From CAVSWT01 sp963731745 (GTDB taxonomy: Bacteria; Bacteroidota; Ignavibacteria; Ignavibacteriales; Ignavibacteriaceae), in contig CAVSWT010000002.1 of NCBI GenBank assembly GCA_963731745.1, forward strand, positions 136,737 to 200,736: 64,000 nt of DNA, written 5' to 3'. Positions 16,516-26,196 of the stretch are shown here, piece by piece; the stretch's first letter is position 1; every line of letters begins with the position of its first letter. The notes under the pieces are model-generated. The model saw nothing but the letters and a program-made list of their open reading frames with translations. It ran no database searches and was not told the DNA's origin. The translations under genes and the position numbers were made by a program.

Positions 16516-18336
16516 ATGTATAGATTATTTTTTTTAATAGCATCGGCTTTAATTTTTATTCAGTGTTCTTCGCAAGAAGTTGTAAATAAAGATAATACTA
16601 ACCAACCTTCTGCAAAAGAAACAAAAAAAACACTGACCAATGAAGATTCTAAAAAAGCGATGAGCCATTTTATTGACGGTTCCGTTGCAGAATCAAAAGG
16701 TGATTTTGCTAGTGCAATTTTGGAATTTCAGGATGCGCTGAGACTTGATCCTAATGCAGGTGTTTATTATGCTTTAGCAAAAAATTATTTTGCATTAAAT
16801 AAACTTTCATTGGCGCTTCAAAATTCAAAAAAGTCAGTAGAACTTGATTCTCAAAAAATTGAATATTATGAATTACTTGCTGATATATTTTCCACTGCCC
16901 ACCAACCAGACTCTGCAGCAATTGTATTGAATCAAATTATAGCATTAGATTCAACGGATATTCAGGCTTATTATCAATTAGCCCGGTTGTATGAAAATAA
17001 TAGGCCGTCAGATGCCATTAACATTTACAATGAATTGACTAAACGAATTGGTCCTGAGTGGAGTGTTTTATCTAGAGTTGCTGAACTATATGAAAAGTTA
17101 GGCGAATTCGATAAATCTTCGGCAACAGTAGAACGATTGCTGGAACTTGATCCGGCAAACAGTTCATTACAGAAACTGCTGATCCAAACTTATTTGCGGG
17201 CTAAGAAATTTGATAAGGCATTAAAATTAGTCAATGATATTTTGGAACTTACACCGGACGATTTAGAAGCACACGAGACTAAGGCCCAAATATATATTGC
17301 TCAGGATGATTGGGCGTCTGCATCAAAAGAATATTCTTATATACTGAATCAAAAAGATGTTTCATTAGATGCAAAGCTTAGGATTGGAGCATCTTATTTT
17401 GCTCAGTCATTGAAAGATAGTACGCTGCTTCCAATTGCTAAAGATTTTTTTGAAAAAATGGATAAAGATACAACTGATTGGCAAGTTAAAATGTATTTAG
17501 GCGCCATCGCTATAAATGAAGGCAAAGATTCAATTGCGATTGAAAATTTTAAATTTGTGACTGAAAAAGCTAGATGGAATTCTCAAGCATGGATTAGGCT
17601 GGGCGGACTTTATTTTGATAATCAAAAATATTCCGAAGCCGAGAAAGTTATGACCGAAGCGGTTGGTTTATTTCCTGAAGATTTTACTGTCAATTTAATT
17701 TTAGGTTTATCTCTTTCACAATCAAGCAAGTATGAAGAATCAAAACCTTATCTTAAAAAAGCAGTTGATTTGAATCCCACCGACATTACTGCTTTATCAG
17801 CTTATGGTTTTACTTTGAATCAGCTAAAAGAATATGATGATGCGATTGATTATTTAAATAAAGCTTTATCAATTAAACCCGATGATATAAATTTATTAGG
17901 CACTCTTGGACTAATTTATGATTCAAAAAAAATGTGGCAGGAGTGTGACAGCGTATATCAAAAAGCTTTGTCGCTGGATTCCACAAATGCCCTGGTAAAT
18001 AATAATTATGCTTACTCACTTTCCGAAAGAAATGTTAAAATTGACGAAGCTTTTAAGATGATTAAAATTGCCATTGAAGCTGATTCAAACAACACTTCTT
18101 ATTTGGATACCTTCGGCTGGGTATATTATAGGATGGGTGATTATCAATCTGCTAAAGAATATGTTGAAAAGGCGATTGATAAAGGCGGTGCAAGCTCAGT
18201 TGTTTATGAACATCTCGGAGATATTCTTTTTAAAATTGGTAATAAAGCTTCCGCAAAAGAGATGTGGCAGAAAGCATTAAATTTGGATGAATCTAATAAC
18301 CAGCTCAAACTTAAAATTGAAAAAGGTGAAATTTGA
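16516..18336 (+). CDS. Tetratricopeptide-repeat lipoprotein
   Basis: A 606-residue lipoprotein (lipobox IFIQC, Cys17) followed by an almost continuous array of TPR units from about residue 45 to the end. Typical repeats are GDFASAILEFQDALRLDPNAGVY and YDDAIDYLNKALSIKPDDI; a dozen or more can be made out. Such arrays bind other proteins, so a scaffold role in the envelope is likely. It overlaps the next gene by 4 bases and heads an operon with another lipoprotein and an EnvC-like protein, which suggests a role in envelope or cell-wall assembly. The exact partner is not visible. Confidence 0.85.
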   Translation: MYRLFFLIASALIFIQCSSQEVVNKDNTNQPSAKETKKTLTNEDSKKAMSHFIDGSVAESKGDFASAILEFQDALRLDPNAGVYYALAKNYFALNKLSLALQNSKKSVELDSQKIEYYELLADIFSTAHQPDSAAIVLNQIIALDSTDIQAYYQLARLYENNRPSDAINIYNELTKRIGPEWSVLSRVAELYEKLGEFDKSSATVERLLELDPANSSLQKLLIQTYLRAKKFDKALKLVNDILELTPDDLEAHETKAQIYIAQDDWASASKEYSYILNQKDVSLDAKLRIGASYFAQSLKDSTLLPIAKDFFEKMDKDTTDWQVKMYLGAIAINEGKDSIAIENFKFVTEKARWNSQAWIRLGGLYFDNQKYSEAEKVMTEAVGLFPEDFTVNLILGLSLSQSSKYEESKPYLKKAVDLNPTDITALSAYGFTLNQLKEYDDAIDYLNKALSIKPDDINLLGTLGLIYDSKKMWQECDSVYQKALSLDSTNALVNNNYAYSLSERNVKIDEAFKMIKIAIEADSNNTSYLDTFGWVYYRMGDYQSAKEYVEKAIDKGGASSVVYEHLGDILFKIGNKASAKEMWQKALNLDESNNQLKLKIEKGEI

Positions 18337-19118
18337 AAAAAATATTATTGCTGCTGCTTTTTGTAAGTCTGTCCGCCATTTATTTTATAAGCTGTGTGCC
18401 TGCAAAACCTACAGAAGAAGTTGAGCTGTTACCTTCCGAAAGATTAATAAATAAATTAGAAGCCAACCGGAGAAGGATTAAAACATTTGAAGGTAATGGA
18501 GTTATCAAAATAAAAAGCAGCCAGTTTAACAATAGCGCTTCTTTTAAAATAATTCTTTCGAAACCTGATTCAATTTATTTAACAATTATGGGCCCATTTG
18601 GTATTGAATTAGCCCAGGCAATTGTAACAAATGAAACGTTTGTTTTTTATGATGCACTTCAAAATACTGCATATAAAGGTGCAGTAAATGATGATGTTTT
18701 AAAAAATATATTTAAGGTCAATTTAACGTTTAATGAATTGGCTGATGCATTTGTGGGATCTGTTAATTTAACAAACAATCTTTATACTAATCCTACAAAT
18801 TATGAAGTTCAGGATGATAAATATGTTTTAACTTATATAGATTCTGTTTCGAATAAGGAAACTATGTATAAAGTTGATATTAGGGAATTAGGTATAACAA
18901 ATTATCTACTTTCGGATAACAATGGGAACGAATTACTGCAGGGCGATTATTCTGAATTTGAATTACATGATGGTGTTGCTGTCCCTAATAAAATTGAAAT
19001 CCAAAATAAAAAAGATAATCAGGTTGTGGATATTGAGTATAGAAATATGTCCACCAACAAGAAAGACATTTTTATCGATTTTAAATTACCCGCAGATGCA
19101 ACTATAATTAAATGGTGA
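18333..19118 (+). CDS. DUF4292-like lipoprotein (LolA/LolB-like fold)
   Basis: A 261-residue lipoprotein starting at TTG, with lipobox YFISC (Cys21). The body matches the group's DUF4292 pattern: an early helix LINKLEANRRRIKTFEGNG, then strands such as SFKIILSKPDSIYLTIMGPF and GIELAQAIVTNETFVFYD, and a late KIEIQNKKDNQVVDIEYRN. These proteins are thought to have a lipoprotein-carrier-like half barrel. The start overlaps the TPR gene stop, and the stop overlaps the next gene, so the three are tightly coupled. Confidence 0.78.
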   Translation: MKKILLLLLFVSLSAIYFISCVPAKPTEEVELLPSERLINKLEANRRRIKTFEGNGVIKIKSSQFNNSASFKIILSKPDSIYLTIMGPFGIELAQAIVTNETFVFYDALQNTAYKGAVNDDVLKNIFKVNLTFNELADAFVGSVNLTNNLYTNPTNYEVQDDKYVLTYIDSVSNKETMYKVDIRELGITNYLLSDNNGNELLQGDYSEFELHDGVAVPNKIEIQNKKDNQVVDIEYRNMSTNKKDIFIDFKLPADATIIKW

Positions 19119-20401
19119 TTAAAAAAAAATATCTCATAATATTTTTCATCCTACTTATAGCTTTCACAGCTTTCCAGCAGCAGAAACCCCAAATTGAGGC
19201 TAAGAAAAACGAACTTGAAAAAATTCACGATGAAATTAAAGATTTAGAAAATCAAATTTCTTCTAAATCAGCAAAAGAAAAAAAAACGTATACAGTTTTT
19301 GAAAATTACAACAAACAAAATTATCTGCTTGGTAAAATAATAACTAAAATGAAAGATGATGAAAGGATAATTCAACAAAATATAAACAGCAGCAAAAGAA
19401 AAATTTCTAATTTAGAGGATGAAATCAAAAAACTCCAGCAAAATTATTCTAAATATGTTTTGGCTGTATACAAATATGGGAAACAAAATGAATTGGCAAG
19501 TCTATTCGATGCCAAATCCGTGCAGCAGGCATTGCTCCGTTACAAATATTTACAAAAATTTTCTGAAAAACGTGAAGCTGATTTAAAGCAATTTGAGGAA
19601 AATAAAAATGAACTTCAAATAACTAAATTGAAATTAGAAGATGAGAAAAAACAAAAATTGATTTTAGTTAACGAAAAGGAAAAAGAAGAAAGATCACTTG
19701 CTTCAAAAATTAATGAAAGAAAAAAAATATTAAATGCGCTAAAACATGATAAAGCTTCATTAAAAAAAGAATTAATTACCAAAAAATCTGCTGAAGAACA
19801 AATCAAAAATCTTATCACGAATTTGATTGAAGAAGAAAACCGGCGAAAAAAAGAAGAAGCAGAGAGATTAGCTAAATTAGAAAAAGATAACAAAAATAAT
19901 ATCGCAGAATCAAACAGTATTGCAAAATCAACTGAGACTTCAACAGAAACAAAAAACGTTAATTACAATTTTGATCTTGATGCTTCTGATTTTGTTTCAT
20001 TTTCACAATTGCGCGGAAACTTAAATTGGCCAATTCGAAATGGTAAAATTGTTGGCGAGTTTGGTGAAAATATAAATTCAAAACTAAACACAGTAACTTT
20101 AAATTATGGTATTGATATAAAAGCAACCAATGATAAAAATGTTAAAGCAGTAGCTGATGGAGTCGTTTCAGTAATCGATTGGATACCTGGATATGGAAGT
20201 GTAGTAATTGTTACGCATAAAGATAGTTATAGAACTGTATATAGTCACCTGGATGAAATTTATGTTAAAGAAGGTGATAAAGTAAAGACCGGAAATTTAA
20301 TTGCTAAAGTTGGGGAAAGTTTAGATGGTGATATCCTTCATTTTGAAATTTGGAGTTCGCGCAATAATCAGAATCCTGAAGTATGGCTGGCGAAAAGGTG
20401 A
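19112..20401 (+). CDS. EnvC-like M23-family protein, probably inactive murein hydrolase activator
   Basis: A 429-residue protein: N-terminal hydrophobic segment (about 5-22), long Lys/Glu-rich coiled coil (about 28-260), and a C-terminal LytM (M23) domain (about 310-429). In active M23 enzymes zinc is bound by HxxxD and HxH. Here the first motif reads NYGIDI, with Asn where His is expected, and the last reads DILHFEI, with Ile in place of the first His; YSHL is kept. Loss of two zinc ligands plus the coiled coil is the design of EnvC/NlpD-type activators, which switch on amidases at division instead of cutting wall. The tail overlaps the flippase gene by 19 bases. Confidence 0.85.
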   Translation: MVIKKKYLIIFFILLIAFTAFQQQKPQIEAKKNELEKIHDEIKDLENQISSKSAKEKKTYTVFENYNKQNYLLGKIITKMKDDERIIQQNINSSKRKISNLEDEIKKLQQNYSKYVLAVYKYGKQNELASLFDAKSVQQALLRYKYLQKFSEKREADLKQFEENKNELQITKLKLEDEKKQKLILVNEKEKEERSLASKINERKKILNALKHDKASLKKELITKKSAEEQIKNLITNLIEEENRRKKEEAERLAKLEKDNKNNIAESNSIAKSTETSTETKNVNYNFDLDASDFVSFSQLRGNLNWPIRNGKIVGEFGENINSKLNTVTLNYGIDIKATNDKNVKAVADGVVSVIDWIPGYGSVVIVTHKDSYRTVYSHLDEIYVKEGDKVKTGNLIAKVGESLDGDILHFEIWSSRNNQNPEVWLAKR

Positions 20402-21651
20402 AAGGGGAGATAGCCCGGCACTTTAAAAGTATTCTGCCTAACTTAACTTCTCTTTCCTTAGCTGAATTAGTATTTCGATCTGTCAATTTTATTTCCAATG
20501 TATTTATTGCACGTTATTTTACTGTAAGTGAATTTGGAAAACTCGGATTTGTTACTTCATTTATTGCTTACTTTTCTATTGTCATTGATTTTGGATTTGA
20601 TATTTATGGAATTCGAGAAGTCGCTAAATCTCCTGCCGATGGAAAATCAATATTTAATCAAATAATAAATGTTAAATTATTTTTAGGCTTATTAACTTTC
20701 ATTTTAATAAGTATAACATCTGTATTTTTTCCTTCAGGCGAAATTAAATATTTATATCTGCTTTATGGTCTTACAATTATCTCGACTTCAATAAATTTTA
20801 GCTGGTATTTTAAAGCGATTGAAAAAATGGGCATAATATTAAAAGCCAAAATATTTTCCAGTTTAATTTTTCTTATTCTAATATTATTATTAACAATTAC
20901 TTTCGATTCAATCTTAATTATACCTGTAGCCTTATTTATAGCTCAATTAGTAGAATTTATTATATACAAAAAACATTTCCGGGAAAAGCTTAAAATAAAT
21001 TTCAGCAAGATATGGTATAGGGTTAAAAGCCTATTTGCTGAAACATTTTTAATCGGATTATCATCATTTTTTATTTTGGTGTATTATAATCTTGATATGA
21101 TAATGCTTGGATATTACAAGGGCGATTCCGAAGTCGGAATTTATAACGCAGCATATAAAATATTTCTGATTTTTATCATTCCACTTCAATTAATCTTAAC
21201 AGCTTTTTTCCCGAAATTATCTCAAAACAAGCCTTCTAAAACAAAGGCATTTAAATCATTATTTTACTCTTATTCATTAAGCTTATTTATTTCATCGGTA
21301 ATATTATTTTTTGTTCTATTTTATTTTTCGAGTGAAATTATTCAAGTTGTATTTGGGCTTAAGTATGCTGATGCCTATAAACCGCTTTCTCTTTTGAGTT
21401 TAAATGTGTTGGCGATCGGAATAAATATAATCTTTGGAAACCCTTTAATTGCATGGGGCCAGCAAAGGAAATATATAATTCCAATTGGATTTGGAGCTAT
21501 TACAAATATACTTCTGAATATAATTCTCATTCCTAAATTTTCTTATAACGGTGCTGCGTTAGCTACTTTGTTTTCAGAAGTCGCAGTATTTATTGGAATA
21601 ATTTTTTATTTCAATAATTTTTATTCAAAAACTATTAAGCTTGAATCATGA
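20383..21651 (+). CDS. Polysaccharide flippase (Wzx/MATE-like)
   Basis: A 422-residue membrane protein with about 12 hydrophobic helices. It has the Wzx-type opening FISNVFIARYFTVSEFGKLG and a charged residue pattern, with DFGFDIYGIREVAKSP near 65-80. Wzx proteins flip lipid-linked oligosaccharides across the inner membrane. It opens a run of polysaccharide genes (mutase, glycosyltransferases). The chosen ATG overlaps the upstream gene by 19 bases; a GTG at 20398 is a possible alternative start. Confidence 0.87.
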   Translation: MAGEKVKGEIARHFKSILPNLTSLSLAELVFRSVNFISNVFIARYFTVSEFGKLGFVTSFIAYFSIVIDFGFDIYGIREVAKSPADGKSIFNQIINVKLFLGLLTFILISITSVFFPSGEIKYLYLLYGLTIISTSINFSWYFKAIEKMGIILKAKIFSSLIFLILILLLTITFDSILIIPVALFIAQLVEFIIYKKHFREKLKINFSKIWYRVKSLFAETFLIGLSSFFILVYYNLDMIMLGYYKGDSEVGIYNAAYKIFLIFIIPLQLILTAFFPKLSQNKPSKTKAFKSLFYSYSLSLFISSVILFFVLFYFSSEIIQVVFGLKYADAYKPLSLLSLNVLAIGINIIFGNPLIAWGQQRKYIIPIGFGAITNILLNIILIPKFSYNGAALATLFSEVAVFIGIIFYFNNFYSKTIKLES

Positions 21652-22755
21652 AGTATGATTTTATGATTGTTGGAGCCGGATTTGCCGGCTGTGTAATGGC
21701 GGAAAGAATAGCTTCACAGTTAAACAAGAAAGTAATTATTGTTGAAAAGAGAAATCATATAGGTGGAAACGCATATGATGAATTTGATGAACACGGTATT
21801 TTAGTTCACAGATATGGGCCTCATATTTTTCACACAAACAGTAAAAAAATTTTTGATTATTTATCGCAATTTACAGAATGGAGATTTTACGAACATAAAG
21901 TATTGGCGAACCATAATGGAAAGTTATATCCAATACCAATTAATAAATTGACTTTAAATTCTTTGTACAATTTGAATTTAAAAAATGAAAACGAAGTTGA
22001 AGAATATTTTAATAAAGTAAAAGCAAATAAACATCCAATAGAGAATTCAGAAGATATAATTATAAACCAGGTTGGTCGAGATTTATTTGAAAAATTTTTT
22101 CTTCATTACACAAAAAAGCAATGGAATCTGGAACCAAAGGAATTATCGCCTCAAGTTTGTGGAAGGATTCCCGTTAGATTAAATGAGGACTGCAGATATT
22201 TTACCGATAAATATCAATACATGCCCAAGAATGGTTATACTAAAATGTTTGAAAAAATAATTTCGAATAAAAATATAGAAATCTTGTTAGAAACTGATTA
22301 TAAAAATATAATTGAAGATATTAAATTTTGATAAATTAATTTATACAGGACCCATTGATTATTTCTTTGATTATAAATTTGGGAAATTGCCATACAGGTC
22401 GATTAGATTTGAATTTGAGAATTATAAGAAAGAATTTATACAGGAAAACGCTGTGATAAATTATGTCGATTCTGATAAAAAATATACTAGAGTAACAGAA
22501 TATAAACATCTATACAAATCAAAAATCTGATGTAACAACGCTTTCATACGAATATGCTCAAATAAAGGGAGAGCCTTACTACCCAATTCCCACCAATGAG
22601 ACAATATAAAATTGTTTTCAAAGTATAAAGATAAAGCAGATAAATTAAATAATATTATTTTTTGCGGAAGGTTGGCGGAGTACCAATATTATAATATGGA
22701 TCAGGTGGTAGCAAATACAATTAGTTGTTTTGAAAAAATACATAAATCAAAATAA
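21648..22755 (+). pseudogene. glf: UDP-galactopyranose mutase, disrupted by about four frameshifts
   Basis: Glf converts UDP-galactopyranose to UDP-galactofuranose using FAD. The N-terminal 227 residues are clear: MIVGAGFAGCVMAERIA (FAD loop), RNHIGGNAYDE, HRYGPHIFHT, FLHYTKKQWNLEP. The frame breaks after EDIKF at a TTTT run (22326-22329), where one T too many restores DKLIYTGPIDYFFDY. It shifts again near 22513 (before TNQKSDVTTLSYEYA), near 22560-22563 (before IKGEPYYPIPTNET) and near 22608 (before LFSKYKDKADKLNN), ending with FCGRLAEYQYYNMDQVVANT and stop at 22755. The combined product would have normal length (about 365). It overlaps the flippase stop by 4 bases. Real decay and consensus error are both possible. 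Confidence 0.88.
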
Positions 22756-22757
22756 GT

Positions 22758-23654
22758 ATGAAAATTGCAGCAGTAGTAGTTACTTTCAATAGACTAAACC
22801 TACTCAAGAAATGTATTCTATCTATTAAATTGCAAACTTATAAAATTAATGAAATAATAATTGTTAATAATTCAAGTACAGACGGAACATCAGAATGGTT
22901 ATTGACAAACCAAGATTTAACGGTAATCACACAAGACAATCTTGGCGGGGCAGGTGGATTCTACAAAGGAATTAAATCTGCATACGAAAAAGGGTATGAT
23001 TGGATATGGTGTATGGATGATGACACGGAACTTGAAAAAAATGCACTCTACGAATTAGTTCGTAATTTGAATGATAATGAAACCAAAATATTAAATTCAA
23101 TTGTAGTCTCTAAAGAAAATAAAGATGTTCTTGCATTTGGATTATATTTTAGTGAAGGTAATATTTATTTTGATAAAGTATCGTCTCTTAAATACCCCAT
23201 ATTGAAAGGAACAGCTAACTTTTTTAATGGAACATTATTATCTCGCGAGGTTATCAAAAAATTAGGGCTTCCTTTAAAAGAACTTTTTATTAGAGGGGAT
23301 GAATATGAATATTTTCTTAGAACCAAGGTTAATAATATCAAAATTATCTCAATAACTTCATCAATAATTTATCATCCCCCAGAAAAATATTTTCTAGTGG
23401 ACAATATCTTTTTTAGATATAAATTTTTATTTATGAGCCACTTGAAAAGATATTACACAACCAGAAATATGATTATATTAAAAAGATTGTATCGACGAAT
23501 GAAGCAAGAATCTATTATTAAAAGGATTATCCTTGATTCTATCCTTATTTTGTTGTTCGAAAAATCTTTTAAAAGTTTATTTCAAGTCTATAAAGGTTTC
23601 TTTGATGGATTGCTCTTCGATGTAAATAAATATTTAATCAAAAAAAATGATTAG
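22758..23654 (+). CDS. Family 2 glycosyltransferase, galactofuranosyltransferase-like
   Basis: A 298-residue GT-A enzyme. It opens with VVVTFNRLNLLKKCILSI and IIIVNNSSTDGTSEWL for nucleotide binding. NLGGAGGFYKGI is followed by YDWIWCMDDDTELEKN, carrying the metal-binding DDD. The NxGGAGGF plus WxMDDD combination is typical of rhamnosyl- and galactofuranosyltransferases (WbbL/GlfT1 group). Its position directly after a galactofuranose-forming mutase gene supports a galactofuranose donor, though this is inference. The gene is intact although its upstream neighbour is not. Confidence 0.85.
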   Translation: MKIAAVVVTFNRLNLLKKCILSIKLQTYKINEIIIVNNSSTDGTSEWLLTNQDLTVITQDNLGGAGGFYKGIKSAYEKGYDWIWCMDDDTELEKNALYELVRNLNDNETKILNSIVVSKENKDVLAFGLYFSEGNIYFDKVSSLKYPILKGTANFFNGTLLSREVIKKLGLPLKELFIRGDEYEYFLRTKVNNIKIISITSSIIYHPPEKYFLVDNIFFRYKFLFMSHLKRYYTTRNMIILKRLYRRMKQESIIKRIILDSILILLFEKSFKSLFQVYKGFFDGLLFDVNKYLIKKND

Positions 23655-25209
23655 CAAAAAATCACTTTATTACATCTTAATTATAAATGTTTTGCTTTAT
23701 GCGGTAATTATTTTAATCTATCCTGGTTTTATATCCGATGATTATTTGATCTTCACTCATGTAAGTCAAAACCCACAACAGCTTATTAGTCTTAATATTA
23801 ATGAGCCCTTTTTTTTGTTTTTCAGGCCTGTTTCATATTTTACATTTTGGGTGGATTATCATGTATTCCATCTTCCATGGTTAATGAAATGTTTTTCTCT
23901 TCTTATACACCTTGGATTGATAACGGTTATTTTTCAGATAATAAAAAACTTCTCTCTTTTATTAGATAAAAAATTAGATAATACACTCCTATTTATTTGC
24001 TTACTCCTTTTTTCATTGCATCTTGATGTACTTACCTGGATTTATTGGATAAGTGATAGAACTGAATTGTTATGTTTGTTTTTTTACTCCCTTACGATTT
24101 TGTACTTTATTAAATATTATATTAACCACAAAAAACTTTATTTATTTTTTATATTTATTTTCTTTCTCCTATCTATTCTTTCCAAGCAGCAAGGAGCTCA
24201 TCTGCCATTTTTGTTTCTTTCCTTATACATTTTTCTAAGAATTAAAAAGAAAACTATACTCGATAATAAATTTGTATATGTGAGCCTAGCCATGCTCACT
24301 ATAACTTTAATATATAGTTATATTAATTTTTCATATTATTCGTCTGACTTAGATGTGATTTCGAATTTTTATAAAAAACCTTTCTCGCTAATTGGAAATA
24401 TCTTAAATACAATTATACCGGTTATTTCATGGAGACTTTATAATTTCTTTATCCTTAATAAAAAGTTAGCCCTACTTCTTTTATTATTTTTTATAATAAT
24501 CTTTGTAATATTTTTTATTAAAAAGAAATGGAGCATACATAATATTTTACCTCCTTTAGCATTTTTGTTAATCATTAGTTTTCCCAGAATTATGGCTGTT
24601 GGTACACAACGAATAAATAGTATTTATTTATTTTGGTTAATAGTAAGCCTCTATCTATATTTCATTTATAATGGTGGCAAGTATAAACGTAAATTGATAT
24701 CTATTGCTATGATAATTTACGCTTGTTCTTTTATTTATAGGGTATTTGATGAAATTGTAATTCTAAAAAATTATGAACTTGAGACAGTAGAACTAAAAAA
24801 ACTAGTCGAGAGTAAGCCTAATCAAAAGTTTACTGTGGTAACTGCTGAAAACAGCGAGATTTTACCCTATAAACTTTTTTATTTTCGACATCATAGTTTT
24901 GGATATGATTCCACTTTAGATATTCTGCCTGTTTATTTTGATCGTTCACTAATTTATTATGATATTGAAAAATATAAATATCCATTAATTGATGTCGCTA
25001 TTAATGGTGATACATTGAAAATGCACTCAAACGATGAGCTTCTCTATTTTACAATAGATAATAGAGGCAAAGATTTCAATAAAATATTAGTCGTGGACGA
25101 GAGAATTAGTCAGTCGGGTAGGGGGTATAAAAGTATATGTATTATAGATACGCGGAAGCAAAAATCCAATTTAATTTATAGCAATGGGGTTAATTGGATA
25201 AAACTATAA
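23647..25209 (+). CDS. GT-C-like polytopic membrane protein
   Basis: A 520-residue protein with about 10-11 hydrophobic helices in the first 390 residues and a soluble C-terminal part. Near the N-terminus SDDYLIFTHVSQNP (about 31) and FFRPVSYFTFWVDY (about 57-70) match the loop-1 acidic motif and following RP helix seen in GT-C glycosyltransferases that use lipid-linked sugars. It overlaps the preceding GT2 gene by 8 bases. The exact reaction is not readable. Its base composition is even more A/T-biased than that of the neighbours. Confidence 0.7.
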   Translation: MISKKSLYYILIINVLLYAVIILIYPGFISDDYLIFTHVSQNPQQLISLNINEPFFLFFRPVSYFTFWVDYHVFHLPWLMKCFSLLIHLGLITVIFQIIKNFSLLLDKKLDNTLLFICLLLFSLHLDVLTWIYWISDRTELLCLFFYSLTILYFIKYYINHKKLYLFFIFIFFLLSILSKQQGAHLPFLFLSLYIFLRIKKKTILDNKFVYVSLAMLTITLIYSYINFSYYSSDLDVISNFYKKPFSLIGNILNTIIPVISWRLYNFFILNKKLALLLLLFFIIIFVIFFIKKKWSIHNILPPLAFLLIISFPRIMAVGTQRINSIYLFWLIVSLYLYFIYNGGKYKRKLISIAMIIYACSFIYRVFDEIVILKNYELETVELKKLVESKPNQKFTVVTAENSEILPYKLFYFRHHSFGYDSTLDILPVYFDRSLIYYDIEKYKYPLIDVAINGDTLKMHSNDELLYFTIDNRGKDFNKILVVDERISQSGRGYKSICIIDTRKQKSNLIYSNGVNWIKL

Positions 25210-26196
25210 TGATTTCAGTTCTAATGCCAGTCTATAATGGAAGTAGATATCTTCTTTATTCAATAGGAAGCATTTTAAATCAAACATTTACAGATTATGA
25301 ATTCATTATTGTAAATGACGGTTCGACAGATGATTCGGAAGAAATAATTTTATCTTTTAAAGATGAAAGGATTAAATATTTTAAATGCGAACATACAGGA
25401 ATTTCAAATACACTGAATTTCGGATTATCAAAATAATGTTCTGATATCATTGCAAGAATGGATGCTGATGATATTGCTGTTTCAACACGATTGGAAGAAC
25501 AGCTTAATTTCTTGAATAAAAACCCAGAGTATGATGTTGTCTCAAGCTGGTATGCTTTATTTAAACATAAAAAAATTAGATACATTATTAAGACAGTAGA
25601 AACCGATTTTCAAATAAAACAAAGATTAATGCTTCATAGTGAAATTGTTCATTCCGGTGTTTTGTATCGTAGAGAAATTGTTGAAAAGTATAGACGGGTA
25701 TTTAACTGATGGGGTTGAAGATTACGAACTTTGGCTTAAAATAAAAAATGAAGCAAAATTTTATAATATTCCAAAGGTATTAACTTATGTAAGAATCCTG
25801 AACAATTCTTCCTCAAGATACAATCAATCCGATATAAGAGTAAAACAATATAATATTCAGGAGCAGTATTATAAAAATTTAGAATCGAATTTTGATTTGA
25901 AGAATGAAAATCAACTCAATGAATTAAAAGGCTGGAGAGAATATTTTTATGGAGATAAATCTAAAGCTGCAAAATATTGGCTTATGAATAAAGCAATAGT
26001 ATTTAGAAATTTTAGAATAATAATTGCATTAGTAACTATTCTTCTGCCTGATAAAATTTATCAAATGATCAGAGGGGCAAGTATCAGATTAAAATTAAAG
26101 TATATACTAGAATACTTCTCAAATAGTAATAATAAACTAAGGGAAAACTTTCATGTGCTGGTTACAAACCTCGAAGAAGATCTAAATATTCATTAA
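25209..26196 (+). pseudogene. Family 2 glycosyltransferase, nonsense codon plus frameshift
   Basis: The GT2 fold is clear: MISVLMPVYNGSRYLLYSI, FIIVNDGSTDDSEE, and after the break IARMDADDIAVSTRLEEQ with the DxD metal site. Two lesions are seen. An in-frame TAA at 25434-25436 lies between GLSK and CSDIIARMD, in the same frame, so it is a nonsense codon and not an indel. One extra base near 25692 then shifts the frame between REIVEKY and DGYLTDGVEDYELWLK. The rest reads to 26196. Full length would be about 328 residues. ATG at 25209 touches the stop of the GT-C gene. Its end overlaps the opposite-strand GT4 gene by 35 bases. Confidence 0.85.
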
